A stretch of DNA of 40,728 bases from Gnetum montanum (Eukaryota > Streptophyta > Gnetopsida > Gnetales > Gnetaceae): assembly GCA_015680685.1 (NCBI GenBank), contig MNCI01003865.1:212386-253113 (forward strand), given 5' to 3'. Below the pieces are notes generated by a model. It did no database searches. It worked only from the letters and a program-made list of their open reading frames with translations, and was not told where the DNA came from. This document shows positions 10,984-22,280 of the stretch, piece by piece. The first letter of the stretch is position 1; every line of letters begins with the position of its first letter. The position numbers were made by a program, and so were the translations under genes.

Positions 10984-11395
10984 TTTTCTTTATTTTTTAG
11001 CATGTTATAGTTTTTTGTTTTTGTTATATCATTGATTAATCTATTTTAATTTGATCATAATGCCCATAAATATCAGGTATTGTTCTTGTTGTTGTATGTT
11101 GTAGTATTTTGAAGAGTGCAACTATGATTAAGGACATTTATTTTTATTTTACATCGTAGTGTGATTGTGACTATTGTTTGCTTTTTGGTTATTTATGTTT
11201 TATATTTTTGTATGCTTTAAATTTCTTGCATAAGGGCTACAAGTTAAAATGAGGCTATAAAATTTGGCAATGAGATGAAAAAATGTAAAAACATAAAAGA
11301 AACATGAGTTTTAAATTGAAGACTGAATAATGTAATAAGAAAAATAGGTCTTGATGTACACATAAGGGGCATAAGAGGAAGGCCACAAATTTTCT

Positions 11396-11488
11396 AGTTT
11401 TAGGCCTTGGCAAGCAACCACATTGCCAATTTTAGGTCTTGATGTGCCATTGTGCTACTCGGTTTAGGCCTTAGCAGGCTGTGACCAC
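11396..11488. repeat. About 30-bp tandem repeats, family X copy 2
   Basis: Three imperfect units: AGTTTTAGGCCTTGGCAAGC, AATTTTAGGTCTTGATGTGC and GGTTTAGGCCTTAGCAGGC, each about 30 bp apart. They are homologous to the blocks at 1107-1287 and 28627-28703 and sit at the same position in the element. Confidence 0.7.
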
Positions 11489-11975
11489 ACTTGTCTAGCA
11501 AGTATGGGATGCTCTTGAAAGAGCATATAAGGAAAAAATATTTAATGAAACATGATACAAGGTTGCAAAGTTAAACAAATGATCATTGATAAAAGAGGGA
11601 ATAATACATTTACTGTGAACTTGTTGTTTGATCTTTGATAGATCAAAGTATCCTTTTAGCACAATTCTATACTCACCATCTCTCTTGTTTAGCATGGCAA
11701 GTTGTAGGCATTTTTGTTGGTTATCTAGTGTTACAAAGTTGGTGTTGCTATCATCATTGTTGTTCTTATTATTGGTCCCATTCTAAGTATCAGGAGTTTC
11801 CTCTTGAAATACCACCTCCAAACCTTAATCAATGTTGACATAGTTAATTAAAGATAGCAACATATTACCCACATGAATAATAATTTCACCATCATCATAT
11901 GGTAAATGGATCTCCTAATATATAGGAGACAAGACCATTCAAGGCTTAGCCAACCATTACCTTCATAGGAACAAG

Positions 11976-14900
11976 TTGAAGCAAGGTGTCTCTTCAACCA
12001 CTAGGAAGTTGGCGAATGTAGTGAATTTCTCGTTAGCTACAAAATCCAAGGAGATAGAACCTTGCATTTCTACTCATAACCCATTAAATTACTTGAGTGC
12101 TAACATAGTGGTTTCTTGGATTTCTTGGTTAAGCCTAGTTTTTCAACAATGGTGTATGGTATCACATTGGTTTCCACCCCATCATTCACATAAACATGAT
12201 GAATCTTGTATCTACCAATACACATAGTAATGAGGATGGGAGTTGATAGCAATTTTCCATTTTGTGAGTTGATCTTCATCTTACTATCACAAAAGTTAAG
12301 CATACATTGATGCCTATTTCTCCTAATTCATGCTTGCTTAATGACAAAGTGGATAGACTCCTTATTGGTAGGCATGTATCCACTCATAGGGATAGAAGTC
12401 AACACTTGAGCTAGTGCATCTTTGTGAATAAGAAAATTCATGATTAGCTTGTACAGGTTCAATAATGTATCCTTTTGTTTCAGGGACCATTTGGCTTATT
12501 CCATCATTGTAAGGAAATTCTTTCCCTTAGTGTATGATCTTCCAACCTTAGTGGTTTTAACTTCTTCCATCCTTCCTATAGTTTGTGGCTCATATTTCAA
12601 AGTATGTGCCTTAAGTCCCTTGTCCATGGGTGTAAAAAATCTTGGCATAGGTCTAGGTGGATTAACATGTTTTAAAGCCATTTTTTATTGGTTACCTTTA
12701 GTGGGTTTAGTTATTAGTTTGACTATAAGTTAGTTTCATTGCAGTTGAGGTGATGACTTCTTGCTAACCACTAAGTTGTTGGCCATTATAAGAGAGATTT
12801 GATCATGGGTTGTTATGGTTTTGATTGTTCAAAGGGGAGGAACCTAGATAACAAATGGTTCCTTAGCCTTGGAAGGATTGGTAACATGTTGATTGTGTTG
12901 TGAAGTTGATGTCACTAAAGGTGGAATACATATGATGAAAGGCATCTTAGGGGCTAAAGGAGGTGATACCCATATGATGAAGGGCTCTCTAGGCTTTGTG
13001 TTTTGGGACCATGATGGAACTTTGATGATAAATGATTATCTAGGAGGATTGGACTATTTGATTTTTGTGAATGAGGCTACAACATAGGAGTATTGACACT
13101 TGTAGAGTTGGGCTCATTCAATACCAACTCTCCATTGTCAATCATCTTTTAAATGTCATCCTTTAATGCCTAGCAAAAATCAGTGTAATGACTAGCCATT
13201 TGATGATAATGTCAAAACCTATCTTGTCTGAAGTACTTTGGTAGTTTTGAATAATCCTTGGTTACTATCATTGGGTATCTATCTATGTCACAAATATGAT
13301 CATGCCTTTGATGAGCTTCTTGTGATAGTTACTTATGCTATATGTGATTGTCTTTAAGAAACTATTCTAAAAGTTCAAACGGCTCCACAGGCAACCTAGT
13401 GTAATATGACCCATCCTTCTATCCAAACTTTGATCTTGGTTGATTTGGGGCATAGGAAGTGGATGGTTGTGATGAGTCAAAATATGTGTTATTTGGTGGT
13501 GATCCTTATCTTTCTGCTTATTTTGACTCTTTTGTTTTGTGGCCAAAATTGTATGGTCTTGCCTATTTTTATCACTATCCCTCCTTGTGTGTTGGTTTTT
13601 ATAGGCCACATGGGTTAGATCATTGCTAGCCTTAAATATTTTCTTAATGTTCTTAGTTTGCATAAAGGATTGACTCAATGATTTGGGCTCTATGTAATAG
13701 AGCTTTAACTTAATAAAGTTATTTACTACTCCCTTAAAGATCGCTAAGAGGTGAGTTTTAGAGATAGGCTCTAGAACATCATTGAGTGTTGAATTCCATC
13801 TTTGAATGAACCTTTTGACTAGTTTAAGAGGTCCCTACCTCACCTTTATAAGCTGATATAATATGGTATTTGGCTTCAAGTTGTATCTGAAGGTTGAAAA
13901 ATTGCTTTATTAAGTTCTCAAGGAAAGAGATGGAATGTGTAGGAAAGATTTGGTACTAGTATAAAGCGTTTCCCTTGAGGGACATAAGGAAAATATGTAA
14001 TATTTTATATGGTCAAGATTGCAAAAAGAGGCACTCAATCTAGAAGATGATTAGATGTGCATTGGGATTCCATTTCCTATTATATTTGGTGAAGTTTGGT
14101 ATAGGCATGCCTACATGTAAGGTCATTTGAGGCACAACAGGGCTTATGGAATTATCCTAGTAGAAGTCTATAACCTTGAAAATATGATTTATGCTAACAT
14201 TTAGTTTCTGTAGCTCTTCGGTAAGGTCTTGGATCACTTGGAAGGCTTGATCCAATATTTAGGGGATCCCCTAAAGGCTATGATGTTTGTATTAATGGTT
14301 GAGAAGGAAGTTGAGTATCTTAAGGCTATGTGATTCACATTGATATAGATAGAAGAGGTTGTGTGATCACCATTGTAGGTGGGTTGAACAAGGAGAAAGA
14401 GGTTTGAGTTGGAACATGAGGAATAAAAGGAATAACGGGAGTGTAGAAGGCTTATGAGATTTGGAGCTCTAATGAGTGCCTCACTGGTATGGTGAAGGGA
14501 GTTGATGCTATAGACACCATTGGGGCTAGGTGAATAGAGCAAGATTGAATGTAAAATAACATTTATAAGAATAGTGAGGTATATTAGGAAGTAGGTTGGG
14601 CTTGGTGCATAGTAATGATAGGTGTTGGTCCAAACATGGTGGGTTATAAAAGAGGAGACTAAGGCACCTACCCTGTAGAGGATAATAGAGGTACATGGCT
14701 AGAGATGGTTGCTTGGAAAGCTATATGTTGAAGAGTGCTTCCCACAAAGGTATTTGGCTAATGTTATGTTTCAAACTCATCATGTTCATCCTAGTATTCC
14801 TTCAAACTAATCTCCTCACTTAACTCATCAACATCTACCAATGATGCCAAAAAATGGGTATAGAAATTGGTTAGAGGAATTTGGTTTTATGGTGAGGGAA

Positions 14901-15129
14901 TGTATGCCTTTCAGTATTGGTGTATAATCTCATACTAACACTTGGCATCTGATTGAGAGCATGTTATGAGAAGGCCAGCTCATATTTTGACATAAATGAA
15001 ATTATAAAATTACTCAATCATAATGGTAAATTTTGGTTCCTATCCCCTTCACCTAAGTGATTTCCTATGCTCTATGATCATTGGATTCATAGGATCATAG
15101 ATATGAATAGCTTCTTAGTTGGTGGCCAT
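11976..15129 (-). pseudogene. gag-protease pseudogene, family X copy 2
   Basis: This is homologous to 5182-1810. ATG at 15129 gives MATN, stop, EAIHIYDPMNPMIIEH, which aligns with the VYDP..P.II start of copy 1. The gag domain lies at about 14090-13690 (SFLENLIKQFF; then, in a shifted frame, FIQRWNSTLND, EPISKTHLL, IFKGVVNNFIKL). The zinc-knuckle-like segment YHQMASHYTDFC lies near 13200-13140. The protease is at about 12300-11980: VYVNDGVETNVIPYTIVEKL, with NDG where DDG or DTG is expected, so a key aspartate is replaced. Numerous stops and at least one frameshift are present. No RT follows the protease before the repeat block at 11488. The copy is dead. Confidence 0.75.
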
Positions 15130-15235
15130 TTGTGTTATGTTACATGGTAAGATTGTTGAATGGTGAAAATGAATAAATAAGGTATTAAACTAGGTGGCTA
15201 AGTCTCCTAGCTTGTATGAGTTTTTGTGAGAGCCT

Positions 15236-16020
15236 TAGCATACGAGGCAATCTAAACATATGAGAGGCTCAACATATGGGCTTCTTAGCATATAAGTTTT
15301 CTATCATATAAGCTCAACATAAAAGCTAGTATAAAAGATCAATGTAAAAGTATCATTCAGCATATAAATTGTTCTCAGAGTAAAAATGGTTGAAATAGGA
15401 ATTGTATTGTACACTACAATTACTAAGGTAGTGTAGGTAGTTGCAACAGTGCTATGCACTACACTAAAAAAAATTAAAAATTGAAATTTTCATGGTTTAA
15501 GATGTAGGAAACTATAGTAGTGCATTGCACTAAGAAAAAATAAATGATTAATTTTTTTGTTTTATAGTGTAGGAAATTGTGGCAGCACTACAAGTTGTGG
15601 TTGGAAAATATTTAATGCAAAGAAAATATTTGAAACAGTTGTTGGTTATATGCTAGGTTTTGGATAAGCACCCATGCATAGTTTATAATGTAGTTTATAC
15701 GCTATGTTTTGGAGAAACCCAAAATCAAAACTTTGCAAAATTAAAAGTTAAAATGGATTGCAAGTTATATGCTGCCCTTGGTACACATCTAAAACCAAAA
15801 TTTTTTGAAATTTAAAGGTATAGGTCTTGTTGGAGGCTATACGCTAGGCTTTAAAAGGTCTAGTGATTAATGGAAAAATCAAAAGATGGCCAAAATTATT
15901 ATAGTTTATATGTGGGGTTCTAGAAAATCTAGCACTAATTGAAAAATTTAAATATGCTAAATTGGCTACAAGTAATAGGAAAACCCCTTTTTGCCATAGG
16001 TTTTGCAAAGAATTTGAGTG
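15236..16020 (-). repeat. Repeat-rich leader of family X copy 2 (about 70-bp units)
   Basis: Between the primer-binding site and gag the sequence is built of diverged tandem units. From about 15645 to 15990, units of about 70 bp begin GG(T/C)TATA(T/C)GCTAGG and carry a small inverted repeat (for example CTAGGCTTT AAAA GGTCTAG at about 15843, and TTCTAGAAAATCTAG at about 15921). From 15236 to 15360, about 20-bp CATATAAGCTCAACATA-like units recur, and from 15400 to 15640 GTGTAGGAAA.TAT.G-type units. There is no ORF. The same 70-bp unit type is found in the leader at 17260-17665. Confidence 0.6.
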
Positions 16021-16023
16021 GAG

Positions 16024-16041
16024 AACCTTCTTCTAGTGCTA
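16024..16041 (-). promoter_or_regulatory. Candidate primer-binding site, family X copy 2
   Basis: The minus strand reads TAGCACTAGAAGAAGGTT. It matches the site in copy 1 (TGGTGCTAGAAGGAGTGC) at most positions, with differences mainly of the G-to-A / C-to-T decay type. It sits at the inner border of LTR-C. Confidence 0.5.
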
Positions 16042-17259
16042 GAAATTATAGCATCTAAAACATTTGGTGCTAGAGGGCCAAAAATATCAATATGAAATAG
16101 TTTAACTTTGGATCCATGAGCCTTGAGAAAACGATCCAAAGCATCCCTGGATAGTCTTTCTGATTACCTAGGTACTTATGATTTGTTATGATGCAAATAA
16201 ATGGAATTGTAGTTGTAGATCTAAATGCAAAGAAATTAAAAATAAATTTTCACTGAGCTAATGAAACTAGAACTTTTTATTAAAATAATAAAATTATTTA
16301 CAGAAACAAAGTGCAAATGAGTACAAATTTCTATACTTTGAATGCACAAAGAGCCAAATGGAGGATACTTAAAACCTAATTCAACCAACAAGGTGTGCTC
16401 TATAATTATCTTTACTCATTGATAGTTTCAAGTTTCTACTCCTCAAGGTTGTCGCTGGTTTCTCCATCATCAATTCCATGCTGTAGGTGGAAGGTTGGCT
16501 ATGGACTCTTGGGTGATCTACACTACTTTGAAAGTGTTGGTGTTCATCTTGAATGAAAATTTTTAAAAGTCCTTTTAATGTGGTCAATTGTAGTTTAAAT
16601 AGGCCATATACTAACTGATCTGTTGCTGCAAATTTCTACTATGATTAATGATGGATTACTACAAATTTTTGATGTATGTAGGGCAAATCTTAATAACATA
16701 TTTATCAAATTTGGAAATTTTTATGCTTTTTACATTTGCTTCATTTGCTACCCAACGTAAATATTCAAGGCCCAACGTAAATATTCAACACCCAAATTTT
16801 TACGTTGGCTTTGTAGGTGTCTTAGCATAAAAAGTCAAGGCCCAACATAAAAACCCAAAGCCCAAATTTTATATGTTGGCTTTATAGGTATTCCAATGTA
16901 AAAACTACCATGGCTAGCATAAAAACTAGGAAATGCCAAATTTGGTGGCCCCTAAAACCTTTTCAACCTTTCCAAGCCTAAATACATGAAAACTATAGCT
17001 TTTTCCACTTGGAAGATGAAGTATTCACATCTTATGAAGCATTGTTTAGCTTTCTTAAGTTGGGATGTATGAAATGTATAGCATATGAACTACAAATTTC
17101 ACATTTTACAATAAAAATACTACCTCAAATTCTAGTGGTGAAGGTTACAATGCCTAATTTTGGAAAAAATAAGGCTATTGTGTCTACCATTATTTTCCAC
17201 CAAATTACAATGAGTTTTTGAACTTAGGATACAACATGAATTTTCTTGAGGGTGTTTTA
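16042..17259 (-). repeat. LTR-C, 5' LTR of family X copy 2
   Basis: About 1.2 kb, collinear with LTR-B (7419-8556). The minus-strand start reads TTAAAACACCC at 17259, a decayed form of TGAAACACCC. The U3 holds an 18-bp direct repeat (16751-16768 and 16771-16788, CCCAACGTAAATATTCAA) and an inverted TTTACGTTGG (16799-16808). The TATA region is 16594-16601 and a poly(A) signal AATAAA lies at 16281-16276. The U5 hairpin region is 16145-16172. The LTR-B/LTR-C difference is large by eye, so the insertion is old. Confidence 0.75.
16594..16601 (-). promoter_or_regulatory. TATA-like box of LTR-C
   Basis: The minus strand reads TATTTAAA in GGCCTATTTAAAC. The identical GGCCTATTTAAAC string occurs in LTR-D (18263 leftward), and LTR-B has GGCCTATTTC. 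Its conservation while the flanks diverged supports a core promoter. Confidence 0.55.
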
Positions 17260-18737
17260 ATTGGAAGACTATATGATGGATTTTAGAAAAAATCCAACTC
17301 CTAATGTAAAAAATAAAAATGGTAAAATTGGTTGCAGGTCACACATTGGACTTTAGGCAAGTCTACTACTCAATAGAAAAATCTAAAAATAGAGAAAGTT
17401 GATTATAGGCCACATGCCAAGCTTAGGAAAAGCCCAACACAATTTTTTAGGTTGGACCAAGACCCAAACAAGTTGCAATTCATGCACTCAATTTTGAGAA
17501 AACTCAAAACCAATTTGTAGGTTGTAGGTATAACACTGAGATTTGGGAAAATTCAAAACAAACTTTTTGTTGGTTGAAAGTGTGTGCCACATGCTAGATT
17601 TTGAGAAAATCCAACACTAACAAAAAAAGTAAAATTAAGTTTTTTGGCTAAGAAGTTAAGTGGAGGACCTCCTTATAGTGCTAGAAAACTGTAATACCTA
17701 AAAAAATTCAATGCTAGAACCCCAAAAATTTTAGAGAGAAATAGTTTTAACCCCAAATCTAATGGGCCTCAAAAAGGATCCAAAGTGCCTTGGCTTGTCT
17801 TGTTGATCATCCAAGGACTTAAATATTTGTTACCAAAATGTAAAATAAAAATTGTAAGTATATGAAATGGTGTTTTAAATGCTAGATCGAAGTGTGAAGA
17901 AATATAAAGAAAAAGTAGCAAAATAATAGAAACTACAAACTTGTATTAAAATTATTAGGAGTTCATGAAACAAAAGTTTAGAAAATACATGTTACAAGCT
18001 TCAAATGCCCAAGAGATTTACAAATGTACTCAAAGTTTAATGCAGATAACAAGGTGTGTTCTACAATTGCATCTACCTTTGAATAACTTGTATGATTTGC
18101 TCATTGGACTTTTCTCATCAGCAATTTCTCTACAACTTTGATCTATGTTGGGGAAGAATGATTGTTGATCTTTGGAAATTTTCACTACTCTAAAAGTCTC
18201 AAGTTTAACCAAATGCTAGATGATCCAGAATTCCTAAATAGTTTGTAATCTTTGGTTTAAATAGGCCATTAGTATCCTAATTTGTTACTGCTAAATTTTT
18301 CCATGATTATTGATAGATTTTTGGCAAATTTTGTTGCACCTAGGGTAGCTACATGTAGTGTATTAGCAAATTTAGCCCACATGTAAGGTAGTGTGTGGGA
18401 TTGGAATTCCCAACATATGAGATAAAAGCCCAAATCTCATACACTATCCCCATATGCTCACCAGCATATGGGATCAAGATGCCCAACATATGAAGTGAGA
18501 ATAATGATTCTTATAGATTATAAATCATCTCTTAACCTTCATAAGCTACAATATAAGGCATCCACAATATGTGGTTTGCAGAAAAATTATCTAGAGTTTC
18601 ATTAATACAAAGCCAAAATCCAAGATTTTTTTGAAAATAAGGCAATTGTATCTACTTCATATTTCCACCAAATTACAATAAATGTTTTACTCATGAGCTT
18701 TACATATTGCAACATGAATTTTCTTTGGCATGTAACA
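17260..18737 (-). mobile_element. LTR-D plus leader fragment, family X
   Basis: This is a third LTR in the same orientation (about 17684-18737), followed on the minus strand by a primer-binding site (17683-17666, TAGCACTATAAGGAGGTC) and a leader of about 70-bp hairpin-bearing units (17640-17280; for example GCTTAGGAAAAGCCC and GCTAGATTTTGAGAAAATCC). The leader then abuts the start of LTR-C at 17259. LTR-D has TATA sequence TATTTAAA at 18263-18256, a U5 hairpin at 17788-17816, and a U3 stem-loop of ten perfect base pairs at 18449-18472. On its right it interrupts a reverse-transcriptase pseudogene. It has no gag of its own, so it is either a truncated element or a tandem duplication of the LTR-leader block. 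Confidence 0.65.
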
Positions 18738-19440
18738 TGATGTAGTACACTATTCATCAAGTTCATGAAGACTACTAGTACATTAGTAAGCTTATCAAGA
18801 ATGACTAAGAAACTCATAATATCCATATCATGTTCTAAAAGCTACCTTTAGTACATCCTCTCCTCTCTTCCTAACCTAGTGGTAACAAAACTTCAAATAA
18901 ATCTTAGAGAAAATCTTAGCTTCTCTTAGCTAGTCAAACATATCATTAATCCCAGGTAGAAGATACTAATTCCTAACTATTACTTGGTTCAACTACCTAT
19001 AGTTAATGCAAAATCTCAAAATTTCATTTTTCTTCTTAAAACAAAGCACTAGTACACCCCAAGGTAAAATGCTAACTCAAATTATACCCTTATTCATTAG
19101 TTTCTAAATTTGCACCTTAAGTTCTATCAGTTTCATAGGAGATATTCTATGAGATATCTCAAAAATTGATTAGGTTCCAAGCTTGAGTATAATAGCAAAC
19201 TTAATCTCAGAGACTCTCAATGCATTTCCCAGTAGAAAAAAATCAATATTTCTTTTCACCATTTTTACAACCAATGTAGCAAATCTAGGCCCAATAACTA
19301 GCAAGGAGTTTCAAAAGTTAGAGATTGGAAACACCTAAATCATGAAATCAACTCCAAAACACAACTTGCCAGTTTCACCAGACTTTAAGCACCAGTCAAG
19401 CAACTCCTTGTGCACCTAGGCATACATTAGTACATCTTGA
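18738..19440 (-). pseudogene. Protease-reverse transcriptase fragment of another Ty3/gypsy element
   Basis: Reading leftward, this gives the end of a protease (LLVIG...LLHWL region, about 19320-19270), then an RT N-terminus: ELKVQ, stop, KLMNKGII (about 19110), VSILPWGVLVLCFKKKNEIL, INYR, LNQVIV, YLLPGINDMF, EAKIFSKIYLKFCYH (about 18930), then YGYYEFLV and LTNVLVVFMNLMNSVL. This is the standard Ty3/gypsy RT order. The catalytic aspartate of the KIDL motif is replaced by Tyr (KIYL). In-frame stops fall where Gln or Arg is usual. It is cut off on the left by LTR-D before the YVDD box and on the right at about 19440. It is the only pol sequence I find in the window and does not belong to family X copies. 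Confidence 0.85.
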
Positions 19441-19725
19441 AACTCTGCTTATAATATTTTTATTATTTTAATAAAAACAACAGTTCATTTATCTAGGCAA
19501 GTTTATTCCAAGTTTAAATTCTATGCTTTTTCTTAGATTACATTTGCATTATTCATTTAATTTTTTTTACATTATTTACAATTCCTATGTTCTTGGGTGA
19601 TCAAAAAGACCATCTAGGATGATTAATATCCTCTTCTCGAAGGCCCTTGGGATCCAAAGTTAGGTTGTTTTAACTAGAATTTTTTATTTTCAAGAAACAA
19701 AAATTTTTAGGTGCTACAACAAGAT
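19441..19725 (+). repeat. LTR fragment in plus orientation (R-U5 part)
   Basis: The reverse complement of this stretch resembles the R-U5 of LTR-C/D. It has TTTTAATAAAAAC (about 19470-19490), then TTCTTGGGTGATCAAAAAGA, CCATCTAGGATG, CCCTTGGGATCCAAAGTTA, and finally a TAGGTGCTACAACAAG-like primer-site remnant near 19708. It is therefore an inverted, 5'-truncated LTR joined to the RT fragment at about 19440. The boundaries are approximate. Confidence 0.5.
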
Positions 19726-20129
19726 CACAATGATGTCCAAGGGTGTAAATTGTTGTCAAACCAAGTTATTTAAGGTCAAAAGATACTAAATGATAGGAAA
19801 ATTTGATGAAATAAGGCCAAATGGTGCTAAAATGGCAAAAAATGAATCCACATGATATCAAATGACAGGGCAACGAAGGTCAATAATGCATACCAAGGTC
19901 CAGCCAAGTTAAAACAAAATGCAACAAGGCCAAACCATGCAAGGTGGTAAACATGGGGTAAAATATGATCAATGTTTATCAATCAAGGTTAGATTTTTCT
20001 AGTTTTAGGCCTTAGCAGACCATGGTGGGAGGCTACAGGATTGACAAGGAAGTTTGAACACTTGGAGAGGTCATTTTAAGGCTTTTTAAGGGCAAGAAAA
20101 AAAAGAAAAAAGAAAAAAAGGCTTCATTT
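19726..20129. other. Unassigned spacer with one 30-bp family X repeat unit
   Basis: No gene is seen. The stretch is rich in AAGGCCAAA / CAAGGTC wording, like 10080-10180. A single copy of the 30-bp family X unit (AGTTTTAGGCCTTAGCAGAC) lies at 20001-20030. An A/G tract lies at 20096-20120. Confidence 0.4.
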
Positions 20130-22110
20130 GGCATCCATGCAAGATCCATGTTGCCTAGCATGGATGGGGTAAACCTTAGCATGGATAGTGTCAAGATGTC
20201 ATATTTTGGGTTTATTATGGCTGTTTTGGGATTCTGATTGTCTATATTGGCAATGCGATAGACTAGGGATGAAGTTTGGTCAATTTTGGTGCTATGTTGA
20301 ACCTCTGGAAGCCACAAATACATTAAGAACTACCATCCACATTGGGACTGTGTTGACTAGCATGGCCCTAGCATGGTTCCATGGAAGAAATTAGTTTTTG
20401 GCACTCTAAGATCAAAATTTTTGTTCTATTAACTTCCTAAGGTAGCAGAGGGGCATTAGGGCTGTGAACTAATCATTTAGAAGTCAAAATATGCTATCAA
20501 AAGTGGGTTTTGAGACCTTATCCCATAGTGCTATGTTGGCCTGTGTAACAAGGGGTATCCCTAATGTGGATGGATAGGATTTGGGCTTCTAAAGGTCAAA
20601 ATAGGGCCAAATTATAGTAGGCTTCAAGGTTTTAAAACTTTAAGCTTCCCTAATTAGGTTTTAGGCCATTCGGAGTGCAATTCAGCTAGTAAAATCTATT
20701 TGGAATCCTAACTATGCTAGAGCCACACTGGCGAATGTGGCTCTTGTTCTCCCTAGCATAGTTGCACTTGATCTTTAGTTTTTGATGAGTATGGTAAATT
20801 AATCTTTTTTTTTGAGTCCCAAGGGTTGTTGATGTTCATGGTTAGGGTTTAGGCTTAAAATTATTAAGTTTGAAGGCTATTTGAGTATTAATATGATGAT
20901 ACCTCCTTAGACTACATTGGCTAGCATAGTCCCAACATGTATGGGGGAAGGTATGATGAATGTTTGTTATTTTTTACTTAATTTCTAGGGTTTTGTGATT
21001 TCTAAAGGCTCCAATAAGGTTCTAGGATTCTTGAGTAAAGTTCTAGTCTATTTAAAGTGTTGTGGTGCTAGAAAAACTTGTGTAGAACCTAAACCATGTT
21101 AAGCATGGCTCTATCCCTCCTCAGCATGGTTACACTTGGATTTTAGCTTTTAGTGAGTTTTGGCAATGAATAAACCAATTTTTTTTGGGTTTCCATGGTT
21201 ACTAGTACCTCTAGCTAGGATGTGGTCTTAAAATTATTATTTTAGGAGGTTGTTTGAGCCTTGATGTGATCATCCCCACTAGATTCACTGGCCATAATAG
21301 TCCCAACATGGATGGAATGAGTATGATGCACTTTGGTTATTTTCCATCCAATTTCCAAGGTTTGGTGATCTTTGGAGGCTCCAACAAGGTTTTGAGATTA
21401 GGATGGTAAGTTGGGATGTCGATTTGGCTTTTCTATGATCTACTTTTGACTTTTCATAGAGCATCCACATTGGGATCACACTAACCAGCATGGATGGAGG
21501 CTTCCCTAGTGTCTCTATGGTGGTTATGATGAAATTTGACTTGTTTCGACCTATTATTTAGTGTTCTAAGGCTATATATGGCTTCATGAAGGTTTGGAGG
21601 CTGAGATGTGTCATTTAGAAGGTTATTTCTAGTATTTGGTGTTCAAACCCCATCCAACCACACTAGGCCCACATTGGCCAACATGGTTGGGGTAGTCCTC
21701 ATCATGGTTGCATTATTACAATAGGGTTTTTCCTAATTTTTCCTAGTTACTTGACATTATGGAATGACTAGAAACCACAAAGACATGTGAAGGCCAAAAA
21801 ATGTAACTTGGAAGGCTATTTATGGCAGATGATGATCAAACCCTTGTCAACCATGCTAGGAGTACATTGGTCAACGTGGTTGGAGTACCTCCTATCTTAT
21901 TTCACCTAAGAAAAGTGATTTTTGACACTTTTTGTTGGGTTTTAGGAGCTTCTAGTGTTGCTGGAGGCTCCTACTGGGATTTTAGGCTTTGCATGATCAT
22001 TTTGAAGTTAATTTGGGGCTTGGTTGGAGTTGGAAATTCCTATCCCCATGGAACGATGTTGGCCAGCATGGTTAGGCCCTTGGCTAGCATGGCTACCCAT
22101 AACAACAAAT
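20130..22110. repeat. About 190-bp imperfect tandem array (10-11 units)
   Basis: A motif of the type CACATTGGCCAACATGG followed by TAGCATGGTT recurs at about 20140, 20336, 20538, 20726, 20922, 21100, 21285, 21466, 21670, 21867 and 22050, a spacing of about 180-205 bp. Between motifs, units share phrases such as TTTTAGGAGCTTCTAG / TTTGGAGGCTCCAACAAGGTTTT. The units are strongly diverged, so the array is old. It lies between the presumed 3' end of copy 3 and the start of its antisense gene. The ORFs that cross it change frame from unit to unit and are not credible genes. Confidence 0.7.
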
Positions 22111-22279
22111 TTTTTTAAGGAGTTTGATTCTCCTCAATGTTTAGTACTTTACAATGTGTTAACCTTTGGTTTTCAATTTTGGCATAGGGGTTTTTTGGCT
22201 TCATGGTGTTATGAATGGATGATTAGGGGATAGGCTTTGATAGTAATTAAAGTTTAGAATACATTCCAAGGCTTTTGTT

Positions 22280-22280
22280 N
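22280..22280. other. Ambiguous base (N)
   Basis: A single undetermined base in the supplied sequence, between the 190-bp array and the antisense gene. It reflects the assembly, not biology. Confidence 0.95.

Larger units (their letters stand above)
7419..17259 (-). mobile_element. Family X LTR retrotransposon, copy 2
   Basis: This is an almost complete minus-strand copy of about 9.8 kb. It comprises LTR-C (5' LTR, 16042-17259), a primer-binding site (16024-16041), a repeat-rich leader, a gag-protease pseudogene (15129 to about 11980), a 30-bp repeat block (11396-11488), the last exon of the antisense gene (10912-10983), unassigned sequence, a polypurine tract (8557-8570) and LTR-B (3' LTR, 7419-8556). 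LTR-B has lost roughly 70 bp of its U5 end. There is no RT, RNase H or integrase. No target duplication can be identified because LTR-A abuts directly on the left and another leader abuts on the right. Confidence 0.65.

Noticed and set aside
18738-19440. RT fragment as the missing pol of family X
   Set aside because: It carries its own protease end upstream, is cut by LTR-D and sits outside the gag-protease units; it belongs to another Ty3/gypsy element.
20130-22110. CRISPR-like array
   Set aside because: Units are ~190 bp, diverged over their whole length, without short identical repeats and unique spacers; the genome is a plant-like one.
21822-22233. Two overlapping ORFs (98 and 69 residues) before the aORF
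   Set aside because: They lie in the ~190-bp repeat array and the frame is not maintained from unit to unit.
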